Position numbers and translations under genes: made by a program. Shown here one piece after another: positions 55,641 through 64,000 of a stretch of DNA of 64,000 nt (position 1 is the first letter of the stretch; each line of letters starts with the position of its first letter). The notes beneath the pieces were generated by a model. The model made no database searches. It was not told where the DNA came from and worked only from the letters and a program-made list of their open reading frames with translations. Origin of the DNA: Brachypterus glaber (taxonomy: Eukaryota; Arthropoda; Insecta; Coleoptera; Kateretidae); contig OY294046.1 of the NCBI GenBank assembly GCA_958510825.1, forward strand, positions 44,249,794 through 44,313,793, given 5' to 3'.

Positions 55641-56326
55641 AAAATTTTAACTTTTTTACTGGGGGGGGCTAAGGTCAAGTTAGCCCCGCCCCCACGGTTT
55701 TTTTATATAATTAACCAATGGTTAGTGCGCAAACTTTTTTTTTGGTTGTGCAAGGTTGTGCAAGTTGTGTGCAAACTACCTATGTATTTTTCGACCCTAA
55801 GTTTTAACTGGGGGGGGGGCTAACTTGACCGACCCGGAATTTTCTGCTGTAGAAAATTCTAGTGAGAATTGCTGTAGTGTTTTGTTTTTAGTATTTCTCT
55901 TTTACAACAAGATTTTATAGCTAAAACTAATTAATAATTATTAATTATAATTAAATATGAATATATTACTATTTATAATTATTGTTATTAATTTATTATT
56001 TACCAAAATATACCTCAAAATATTCTTTTTATAAAATGTAATTACAGTTTTTATAGGCTGACTTTTATGAACATGCTTGCAAGCCTAGCGCAGTACCGCG
56101 ATAGTCAGTACGGCAGTAAGTGACTAAACTATTGACAGAACTATAATTTGCAATTTAAAATTGACAAAAAGATTTTAGTTTAGACGTTTGGAATGTAATT
56201 AAATTAACAAAATCAAAGAATATTCCCGTCAAAATATTAAGATAAGCAATAAAACAATTTATATCAATTTGCGATGAAAAAATATAAAAGTTGGTTTGAC
56301 TTATTATAAATCGTTAAAAAATAATC
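55641..56326. other. Satellite edge, then no gene
   Basis: To about 55850 degenerate satellite-like pieces remain (GGGGGGGGCTAA, GGTTGTGCAAGGTTGTGCAA); beyond is AT-rich DNA with no recognised feature. Confidence 0.45.
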
Positions 56327-56514
56327 TTCCGAATTACACATGATTCTTCGAATTATCGGGAAAAAAGCACAGTTTTTATTCAAATTTGCTGTCAGAAGAA
56401 ATAATTACTCCAAGGGCATCGCCCATTCAGCTGAATGGGGCGACGCCCCGGTCGTAATTATTTCCAGACAGCAAATCTTTCCCGCATAATTCTCAGCCTC
56501 TTGTGTAATTATTT
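56327..56514. mobile_element. ~190-bp palindromic MITE
   Basis: Mirrored around CATTCAGCTGAATG at about 56430. Inner arms GGGCATCGCCC / GGGGCGACGCCCC, then AATAATTAC/GTAATTATT, TTTGCTGTC/GACAGCAAA, ATTATCGGGAAA/TTTCCCGCATAAT and AATTACACA/TGTGTAATT outermost. No coding. Confidence 0.75.
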
Positions 56515-56899
56515 ATGAAAATTATGATTATTATTTTCAGAGAATTTTTATTTTAAAAATTCCACAGTAAATTTATTTTCCGAGTGGATTTGTATATTAA
56601 AACTTTTTCATGTATTTTTTAGCAATTATTTTATACTTTTAATTATACTCTGTGTATACGCTTTTAACTTTGTCATGTACGAAATAAAAACTGCAATTTG
56701 CAGTTATTTCAGTTTGCAAATTTACACAGGACTCTAATATGCCTTTTTATGCGGCTCGGAGTGCAGAGTTCAAAAGTAAAAGTTGAAAATGCATAACGCG
56801 TAATTCAATGAACCTTATTATACTGTTTACAGCGCCTGACCTAGAATAGTATTATACCTACGGTAGTTCCGAATTTTCAAAAAAAAATCAAAAATCGTC

Positions 56900-57330
56900 C
56901 TAGACAAAAAAATCTGGGATATAATTTTTTTTATGAAGAAATAGGGATCTTTTTTTAATGTCCGTCTGTTCGTCCGTCCGTCTGTCCTTCCGGGGTCACT
57001 ATTTTGTGAACACGATAACTCAAGAACGAATCAATTCTACCATTTTTTAAAGTAATCCTCCCAAAAACAAAAAAGTTATGGGGGTTAAAATTTTTAAAAA
57101 ATCGAAAGAAGCTGAAAGAAAATTTCGATTAACGTTAACTTTTTCAGGAAAAATTACTTTTATTATAAGGATCAATTCTACAAATTTTGAAAGTAATCCA
57201 CCCAAAAACAAAAAAAGTTATAGGGGGTTAAACTTTTTAAAAAATTTCAAACTATATATTTTTTGTTTGTTTTTAAACAAAAAAACTTCTTTAACACGTT
57301 CGCTGCCGACGAAAGTTATATAGAATGTAG
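56900..57330 (+). repeat. Family A copy (CCACC-AAAAAC subtype) with internal duplication
   Basis: GTCCGTCTGTTCGTCCGTCC, GTGAACACGATAACTCAAGA and AAAGTAATCCTCCCAAAAAC in order. The latter half is duplicated (about 57015-57105 and 57165-57245; AATCCACCCAAAAACAAAAA). The 81-residue frame 57078-57323 is repeat translation. Confidence 0.65.
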
Positions 57331-58853
57331 TGGTCGCGTTCAAAATTAATTTCCCGATTTATTAGTAGAGAGAGAATATTTAAGCTTTAAAACGGTTTTA
57401 CTAAACTTTCGTTATCGTTAGGCGCTTAATATTAGAAATCGAGACATTTATACTTAAAAAACGCGAGAGAAAAAGATTTTTTAACTTTAAATTTCTACTA
57501 CGGTATATTTATTCGGTACTTCATGAGCATGTACCTACCGCAGTCCCGACAAAACATTCTTTTCATAATTGGCTGGTAGGCAACATCATGTTCAATAAAC
57601 ATTTCGTTTGATGTGACTTACTTTAAGTTAATAACTTATAGTACCATAATTTTAAAAACTATTAAAAGTTTTTTTTTCTTAGGTTTAGCGCATTATATTT
57701 ATCGTGGTCTAAAAAAAACATTCTGTGTGCCATGGCTAAAAATACTTCTCAGGTGGTTTTACCTTTTTGTAGTCTCGTAATTTAGACAGTGTCCCAAATA
57801 GCACCGATGATGTAAGAATATTTTCTAATTATGTTCTTACAGCAGATTTTTAGGTATGATATGGTTATGCTTGAAACTTATATTTAGAATAATAAAGCAA
57901 ATAAACGAGTGATCTGTCTCAGTTGGAACACCCGGTATATGTTAGAAAGAATATCAAGGATTCTACGATAAATGTTAAATTGTGATTTAACTCACTTAAA
58001 AATAATTATGTGTCTGAAGTTTTGTCTTTGTTTTGGAAATCTACTTAGCTAGCAATAAAATTAAGCGTTTTCCCCGAGGTTCTCCCTGAGGCTGACCAAA
58101 AGTCATACAAATTCTACTTTATGTCTTGATCAAGATAATACAGTTTAAACTTTAAACCATCAAGCTTATAAAATACAATTTAATCTAATCATAAAATTTA
58201 ATTCCAAGAATTTTATTAGTACTCGGCGAATTTCCAGTACTCGTCTAGCGTTGACGCGAGGTTTTAAATATTTATATTTTTATTTCTTTTTATCTTGATT
58301 TTTTTTATGATTCCATTTAAACGAGTAAGGTGGGAAAAAAGTTATCGATAAATAAAATTTGAAAACTTTCGTATTCTTAAAAGATAAAAATCGAACTTTG
58401 GTTTTTTCTTTGAAAAACACCGATATATATACATATGTATAGTTAATATGTATAGTCAATATTGTTGTGTGTAACAAATTAGTGGTAAAATGTTTCGATT
58501 TAGTGACCCTTATAAAAATTTCCCTCGTAATTCGACAAAATTATTTATTATTATTTATTATGTTTCTGTTTTTCTTTAAAAACGTTGATGATTCATAACT
58601 GAGTTTAAGCCGACTACTAGCTATGAGGTTATGTATCGCTTTGCATTTCATAGTTTACTCTTTACAATGAATAGTATATTGCGTTTTCTCTCGATATAAT
58701 TTCAAAAATATAATTTTCTTCAAGGCTTTTAAAATTTTTTATAAAAGTTAGCAATATATGATTCTAAATTTTCAAAACTAAAATTAAAAAAGTGGTATTC
58801 GAACTGAATTTTAAACCCAGGAACACTCGCTTACTATAAATGATCCAACAGGT
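57331..58853. other. No gene recognised
   Basis: AT-rich unique DNA. No repeats or reading frames with recognisable features. Confidence 0.45.
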
Positions 58854-59573
58854 CTATGATGATGATGACACAGCTTTAGTTTTTGTAGGAAATACTTGAG
58901 ATGATGTATATGCAGAGGCGGAAAATTTTGATAAAACAATGGCTTGATATGAGTCTTCTAAGCCTGAACACTGATAAAACTAAATTTATTACCTTTACCT
59001 TAACTGCTGTTAGTCAACCAAAACAGTATCTTAAAAATACATACTGAAAATTGTAGAACAAATTGTCAATGTCCAGAAATTATACGAGTTACAAATATAA
59101 AATACCTAGGAGTTTTTCTTGACCAGCATTTAAAGTATGGAGATCATATTGACTATATTAACACAAGGCTTAGAAGACTCATATATAAGTTTTATGAACT
59201 GCGTAACATTCTTAACTTTAAAAATTTAATATCTGTGTATAATGCATTAGCTGAGTCATTGCTGCGATATTGTGTTGTTATATGGGGGAGTGCCTTTCAA
59301 AATCATTTAACATGCATCGAGGTTACGCAAAAGTTTATTATAAAAGTACTTTTAAACAAACCAAAGGCTCTCAATACCCACACAGAATTATAAAACCAAA
59401 TGTGTTAATAATAAATTACTCATTCTTCCCTTCTTTAAAAAGACTAGTCTGCAGAAAAACTTTCTGCATGACGGCCCTAAGTTCCTTAACTCAGTTCCAG
59501 ATAGTATAAAACAAGTTAAAAGTAAAAATGACTTTAAAATAAAACTTAAACAGCACTTATTAACCAACCTTTA
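58854..59573 (+). pseudogene. LINE 3' end: RT palm to C-terminus, frameshifted
   Basis: Starts inside the reverse transcriptase active-site region: DDDDTALVFVGNT, the equivalent of Y-A-D-D-T-A-L. It continues through alternating frames: QWLDMSLLSLNTDKTKFITF; TNIKYLGVFLDQHLKYGDHI and INTRLRRLIYKFYELRNIL (RT thumb and after); YCVVIWGSAF; then LHDGPKFLNSVPDSIKQVKS and KIKLKQHLLTNL followed by TAA. These are typical of the C-terminus of jockey/CR1-superfamily LINEs, the part that is lost in the gap of the copy at 36712. At least three frame changes or stops, so dead. 5'-truncated just upstream of the active site. A 3' UTR and an (AATTG)n tail follow to 59918. Confidence 0.8.
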
Positions 59574-59743
59574 AAATTATTTTTTCTGATATTTCACTTT
59601 TTTGCCTTTTTTTCTCATTATCTTTTTTATCTTTAAGTTCAAATGTGAATTCAAAATTTAAATTTAAAATATTTTATAGAAAAAAATATATTAAAGTTCC
59701 GCACACTAACACAAACTATGTTTAGGCGGACAACCATCTAATT

Positions 59744-59877
59744 ATAAATTATTCGTTGAATCCTTTATTGATTTTACACAATTAAGTGTATATTAAATAC
59801 ATATGTATTTGATATACACTTAATTGTGTAAAATCAATAAAGGATTCAATTCAATTCAATTCAATAAATTATTCGTT
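59744..59877. mobile_element. 106-bp twin-primed LINE tail insertion with 14-bp duplication
   Basis: ATAAATTATTCGTT is present at 59744-59757 and 59864-59877. Between them lies 106 bp: an inverted tail (GAATCCTTTATTGATTTTAC) joined at CATATG to a direct tail (GTAAAATCAATAAAGGATTC) that ends in (AATTC)n. The 94-bp palindrome at 59756-59849 is the result. This is the structure twin priming gives when a LINE inserts. Confidence 0.75.
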
Positions 59878-59888
59878 ATGTATTTTTC

Positions 59889-59918
59889 TGAATAAATTGA
59901 ATTGAATTGAATTGAATA
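59889..59918 (+). repeat. (AATTG)n tail of the LINE at 58854
   Basis: GAATAAATTGAATTGAATTG and two further units, at the expected end of the element's 3' UTR. Confidence 0.6.
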
Positions 59919-60886
59919 AGAATGGAGGAGCATTCACGCCAAACCTACTACTACTTTATATTTCATAAAAAACGATTTTTTAGTTTTCTTTATTTTCTTT
60001 TATATAAAATAAGATTTTTTTAATATGTTGTATATGAACTTTATAGACTAAAATTTTTGGCAAGAACATTACTTTTAATTTTATTAGTTTAGGCCTAAAA
60101 GTGCGGTATCTAAATTGGACTTGTTAACTCTTAATCAAGTGACGCGGGACTTTTTATAATTAAAACAAATTCAGCTGGACTTGTTCACTTTAGGTTCCAA
60201 ATCGCATTATATACAACCTAGATACTACAGGACTTGTTTGGTTTTGTTTGTGTTTTAATACCAACATTGATTTTAATCAGAGGGGAAACTGTGAATAACT
60301 GTGATTTTAATGGTATACGTCGATTAATTACTATGGACTATTGCCCCTCACTTGAGCGCATCCTGCCTTATGGCGCTTTAATCTTTAAGTTGAGAGCGCG
60401 CTATCCATAAAAATCCGTGTATAATTTAGGACTTTTTTATTTTAGTTCGAAACTTCTGATTTTGTAATTTTTTTCTGCAGGACTTATTTACTTTTGATCA
60501 AAATTGAGTGCACAAATCAACAGAAACCAGTACTATGTGTAATAATCACGTATTAGTTTAAAATTGGATAATGCGGACTTGTTAAGTTTTGCGTAAATGC
60601 TCCTTAATTATGTGCAAGTATACTGCCGACCTAATCGAAAATGCTTTATCTGATAACGTAAGTTAACAACGTATTATATTTGCTCCTTAGGCTTAAGGCG
60701 AAAAGATACTAAGAAGTTAACTCACATTGTCAGATACGACCTGCTTACTTAGGCCAGTACAATAAAATCAATCAACTATCAATCAAATTTTCGGAATTTT
60801 ATTTAAGTTTCCTTAAAACTCAATTCAAGTAATTTTATTATTCAAACCAAGTACTTTAACATGATTGCAGTTTTAACTCTTGTTTA
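59919..60886. other. No gene; scattered GGACTTGTT motifs
   Basis: GGACTTGTT or close variants appear near 60117, 60177, 60230, 60479 and 60573 in otherwise unique AT-rich DNA. No reading frame. Confidence 0.4.
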
Positions 60887-61140
60887 AAACATGCAACATT
60901 TCATGTCTGTTCTTAAATATTAAAGTACTTGACTTCAGAACTATAGTATTTTTAACAAAAATTAAAGTACATTTGTATCTTGATCATAACTTCCTTTCCA
61001 TTTGTAACTAAATATTCAATTACAAGAGGATAGGAAGTTATAATCTTATACAAATGTACTTTAATTTTTGTGTAAAACACTATAGTTCTAAAGTCACGTA
61101 CATTAATATTTAAGGACAGACATGAAATGTTGCGTATTTT
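60887..61140. mobile_element. 254-bp palindromic MITE
   Basis: Arms of about 124 bp mirror around 61013: GCAACATTTCATGTCTGT against ACAGACATGAAATGTTGC, AACAAAAATTAAAGTACATT against AATGTACTTTAATTTTTGTG, ATAACTTCCTTTCC against GGATAGGAAGTTAT. Confidence 0.75.
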
Positions 61141-61181
61141 TAACAAAAAAATAGGTACAATTGTATAGAATAATAACTTAC

Positions 61182-61274
61182 GATTTGCTATCCAACTGAA
61201 TATTCGGTTTGGACTTTTTACAGTGTACGTATTATTCAGATCATAATACGCACTTCTTTCTAGCAATAATTTCT
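61182..61274 (-). CDS. Candidate internal exon, unknown protein
   Basis: On the minus strand a pyrimidine-rich tract ending CTACACACAG precedes 61274, and a perfect donor GTAAGT (61176-61181) follows 61182. The 93 bp between are open in one frame and read KLLLERSAYYDLNNTYTVKS then PNRIFSWIAN, a balanced composition unlike the low-complexity frames nearby. I recognise no family. No neighbouring exon was found, so this rests on splice signals and composition only. Confidence 0.2.
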
Positions 61275-61599
61275 CTGTGTGTAGAACAAATAAAGACAAT
61301 TGTTTTAAAACAGAATAATCAAAGCAGATAAACTCGTGTTTTGATAACTTATTTAAACACAAACAATAACTTTTGAATTTAAAACCAACTAACGCTTGAA
61401 AGAGTTTATTGTTAATATTTCATAGCGTCTCTTTCACGGGTATCTTTGATCAATTATTTAAAGTTTCCACTCACTTTGCGAGTGCTTTCGTATTCAACGA
61501 GATAAAAAAGGGCAAGATAAAGTCAAACAGCAACAAAAACAAGCCTTGAAAATTTTATTTTGCATAATAAAATGAAAAGGTTCTGAAAATCTGATAACT

Positions 61600-62720
61600 C
61601 ATTCTTAAGGTTAAAGTCAGAATTTAAACTTAATTCTGACTTAAGGTTATAATAATATTTCAGATCTGACTTAAAGTTATAATATTACATAAATTCCGAC
61701 TTTAAGTTAGAATTTTGCTTGAATTCTGAAAAAGTCCTAATTTAAAACTTTAAGTCAGAATTTTAAGAAATTGTTAGCGTTAAAATAGTTGGCTTTGAAT
61801 TTAAATTCCGACTTAAAGATAAAATTTTATATAAATTCTGACTTTAAGTTAGAATTTTATTTAAATTCCGGAATAAAGTTTAACTTTTATTTGAATTCTA
61901 ACTTTGAGTTGGAATTTTACGATTGTTAGCGTTAACTATGTTGACTATGAACTTAAATTCCGAGTTAAAGTTAAAGTTTTACATACATTCTGGTTTAAAT
62001 TAGAATTTTACTTGAATTCTGACATAAAGTATAACTTTTATTTGAATTCTAACTTTAAGTTGCTTGGGTGGAAAGTCAGCTTAAAGAACACTGGACCGAG
62101 CTTAGCGGTTGCAGGCAGGCAAAGGAAATCCTGACCAGGCCAAGCAAAGCTAGGTCGGTCTGGCTACTAGGAAGGGGCCGAGCAACCATAAGCCTCCTTA
62201 CAGGGGTCCTTACGGGCCACTGTGGGATTATGCGACACCTAAGCCTCATGCGGACGGTAAACGATCCGACCTGCCCTGGGTGTGGGATGGACGAGAAAAC
62301 GCCCTACCACTTCATAGGGGAGTGTGAGGCTCTGGGCAGGCTCAGACAAGACGTCTTCGGAGTGGTAACACTAGCGAAGGAAGAGATGAGCCTCCTAGCC
62401 TGGTCAGATGTTATGAACTTCATCAGAAGGTCTGGCAGATTCAGGAAGAGGGAGGATAGGCAGCAGGTTGGGTAGGTAATCTTGGGGCAGACAAAAAGGG
62501 CCATTGGGCCTACTTGTCAGGCGTCGGAGCCTACCCACCTTTTACTACTACTACTACTTTAAGTTGGAATTTTAGTATTATTAGCGTTATAAGCTTAAAC
62601 TCCGACTTAAAGTTTAAATTTTTCATAAATTCTTACTTTAAGTTAGAATTTTATTTGAATTCGAGTTTGAATAAAGTTAAACTTTTACTTAATTAAAGTT
62701 TAAATTTAAAACACCAAGTT
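61600..62720. repeat. 153-bp satellite with ~37-bp subunits
   Basis: The subunit is roughly GAATTCTGACTTTAAGTTAG followed by AATTTTAT; three or four subunits plus TGTTAGCGTTAA make a 153-bp unit (TGTTAGCGTT at 61771 and 61924, then TTAGCGTT at 62581 after a LINE insertion). All open frames here except the LINE are repeat translation. Confidence 0.8.
62052..62566 (+). pseudogene. I/R1/jockey-type LINE C-terminus, 5'-truncated, 11-bp duplication
   Basis: Insert 62063-62555 lies inside the satellite, flanked by ACTTTAAGTTG on both sides (62052-62062, 62556-62566). It encodes about 135 residues ending in TAG at 62473-62475: GCRQAKEILTRPSKARSVWL (end of the RNase H-like part), LLTGVLTGHCGIMRHLSLM, then CPGCGMDEKTPYHFIGECEA (the C-x2-C-x7-H-x4-C zinc-knuckle found at the C-terminus of such LINEs) and LGRLRQDVFG. 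The frame is intact over the fragment. The 3' end is a (TAC)n tail (62542-62557). The insert is visibly GC-rich against its AT-rich host repeat. Severe 5' truncation makes it non-functional. Confidence 0.85.
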
Positions 62721-63436
62721 GGGACCAACTACAACTACTACTACTATCACTACCACTTAACCTAATCTTCAAGCGTTTGCCATAGTAAGATAAGATTAAT
62801 GTGAGCCATCTATGAAAAGTTACTTTAAAGCTTTAATTTCATTATAACTTGGTTATAAAATATATACCATTTGATTTCATTCATATTATGAAAATGTATA
62901 AATTTTTATCAGAAGAATTTATAAAAAAGTTTAAGTACAATTTTAATGATATTTTTAGTTATGGCAAAAAAGTTTATAGACTTTCGGTAAAGTTTAATAT
63001 AAAATAGCAGCATATCCGCTAGACGTAGAAAAAATTAATGAAATGCACTCAAAACTTAAAAAGTGCATAATTTCATTTAAATTCGAATAGCATTTCCCAA
63101 CTTTACTGTTCTAGCTAGTTTTAAGCTGCGAAAATTATACTAGTGGTTCGAAAAACACACTGACTATTACCATAACTAATACCACAGTTTTATGTCTGTA
63201 TTTAATACTGATAGTATATTAAAGGACAAGTTACAAGTCACTATTTTGGCGCACGCGTTCATGTTTGGAAAACGAGCTGCGAAGCGGGGAGATTTCCAAT
63301 GGACAAGTGAAATGTCTTATGAAAAGAGTTCTTTATACTATTGTATCTCACGCTGTTCTAGAAGAACTTTTAAATGACATGACAACTTCCATTTTTTTTT
63401 CTTTTTGGAATTTGTTATATAAGCTCTAATAAAAAA
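62721..63436. other. No gene recognised
   Basis: AT-rich unique DNA with CTACTACTACTATCACTACC at 62731. The 61-residue frame 63192-63377 has no recognisable feature. Confidence 0.4.
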
Positions 63437-63720
63437 AACTATATAAAAAACAAGTTTTTAAACTTAAAACCCTTCTATTGATTACGTATTATGTATAACT
63501 AAAAAGTAGAAAACAAGACATACCAATTTACAAAAACGAATTTTTTTAAAGAAAGGTTTTGGAATTTGTGATTTCTTTATTTTTGCCAACATTTCCAAAA
63601 ACCTTCTTTTAAAAAATTCGTTTTTGTAAATTGGTATATCTTGTTTTCTACTTTTTAGTTATACATAATACGTAATCAATAGAAGGGTTTTAAGTTTAAA
63701 AACTTGTTTTTTATATAGTT
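63437..63720. mobile_element. Very young palindromic MITE
   Basis: AACTATATAAAAAACAAGTT at the left is mirrored exactly at the right; arms of about 105 bp differ at a single visible position (AAGACATACC against GGTATATCTT). The loop is about 70 bp with AAGGTTTTGG/CCAAAAACCTT. Near-identical arms imply a recent origin or ongoing correction. Confidence 0.8.
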
Positions 63721-64000
63721 TTATTTTCAAGTTTTTAGTTATAATTTATTAATGTGTGAAGCAACCCGGGAGTGAAAGAGAGATTTTATGTAAAATTATT
63801 GTCACAGGATATAAGTATATGTAACGAACTTTAGCTGTCTAAGTTTATTCTAAGTAGGTATAACAGAGAGGGCCCTTTAGCCGCATGGGGGGTGATGGGG
63901 GGGGTTGAAGGTTGTTTTTTTTTATAGTAAAATTTTATTATTATGGGATGAGTACGTAACCCATATTTTAGGGGTGGGGGGGTTGGGGGATAAATTTTAT
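63721..64000. other. Window end, G-rich patches
   Basis: Two G-rich patches (GGGGGGTGATGGGGGGGG at 63887 and GGGGTGGGGGGGTTGGGGG at 63972) with an intervening AT-rich stretch. No gene visible before the window ends. Confidence 0.5.

Noticed and set aside
57301..57310. Telomeric or centromeric repeat signatures
   Set aside because: No TTAGG arrays were seen anywhere in the window; the satellites here are interstitial.

Overview
The window looks like a piece of an AT-rich, transposon-laden insect (or other arthropod) nuclear genome. The evidence: no dense operon-like coding; one C2H2 zinc-finger exon with long non-coding flanks; insect-type non-LTR retrotransposon remnants (jockey/CR1-like, RTE-like, I/R1-like); mariner/Tc1 and Crypton-like fragments; hAT-type 8-bp target duplications; long TA, CAT and hexanucleotide microsatellites. 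Beetle or hemipteran would fit, but I cannot fix the order from sequence alone. One assembly gap (N) lies at 38513-38712.

Layout. 0-3 kb: foldback MITEs and a hAT-type element (615-1638, perfect 8-bp target duplication) carrying a nested long-TIR element. 4.4-5.7 kb: the only convincing host gene part, the 3' exon of an 8-finger C2H2 protein on the minus strand. 6-14.3 kb: nested inverted-repeat elements, no gene. 14.8-17.6 kb: a mariner-type element with TA duplications, a second set of mariner termini inside its long TIRs, and a broken DD41D-type transposase. 18.5-21.9 kb: Crypton-like tyrosine recombinase fragments on the minus strand with an inverted copy of their 3' end 2 kb away. 22.3 kb: Tc1-like transposase scrap. 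23.9-24.2 kb: a possible small secreted Ly6-like exon. 24.4-32.9 kb: tandem repeats, MITEs and an RTE 3' end with its (CAT)n tail. 33-36 kb: mostly unique sequence, then a ~100-bp tandem repeat. 36.7-38.5 kb: LINE endonuclease plus reverse transcriptase, cut by the gap. 41.4-47 kb: nested elements with TTA, TA and 8-bp duplications and a 330-bp hexanucleotide array. 51.4-55.8 kb: MITE, then a ~130-bp satellite with a 524-bp duplication and higher-order structure. 56-64 kb: palindromic MITEs, a LINE 3' end with a twin-primed mini-insertion in its UTR, a 153-bp satellite interrupted by a GC-rich LINE 3' end with an 11-bp duplication, and a very young palindrome.

How parts relate. Almost everything is selfish DNA at different ages: nested insertions give a relative chronology (hAT element then long-TIR element; TTA-element then TA-element; satellite then LINE). 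One repeat family, recognised by GTCT-rich tracts next to a conserved GATAACT-type block, occurs at least eight times in both orientations. I see no coherent multi-gene pathway and no convincing new defence or metabolic system; the most unusual items are structural (TIR-within-TIR mariner, inverted Crypton ends, twin-primed 106-bp insertion, block-structured hexamer array).
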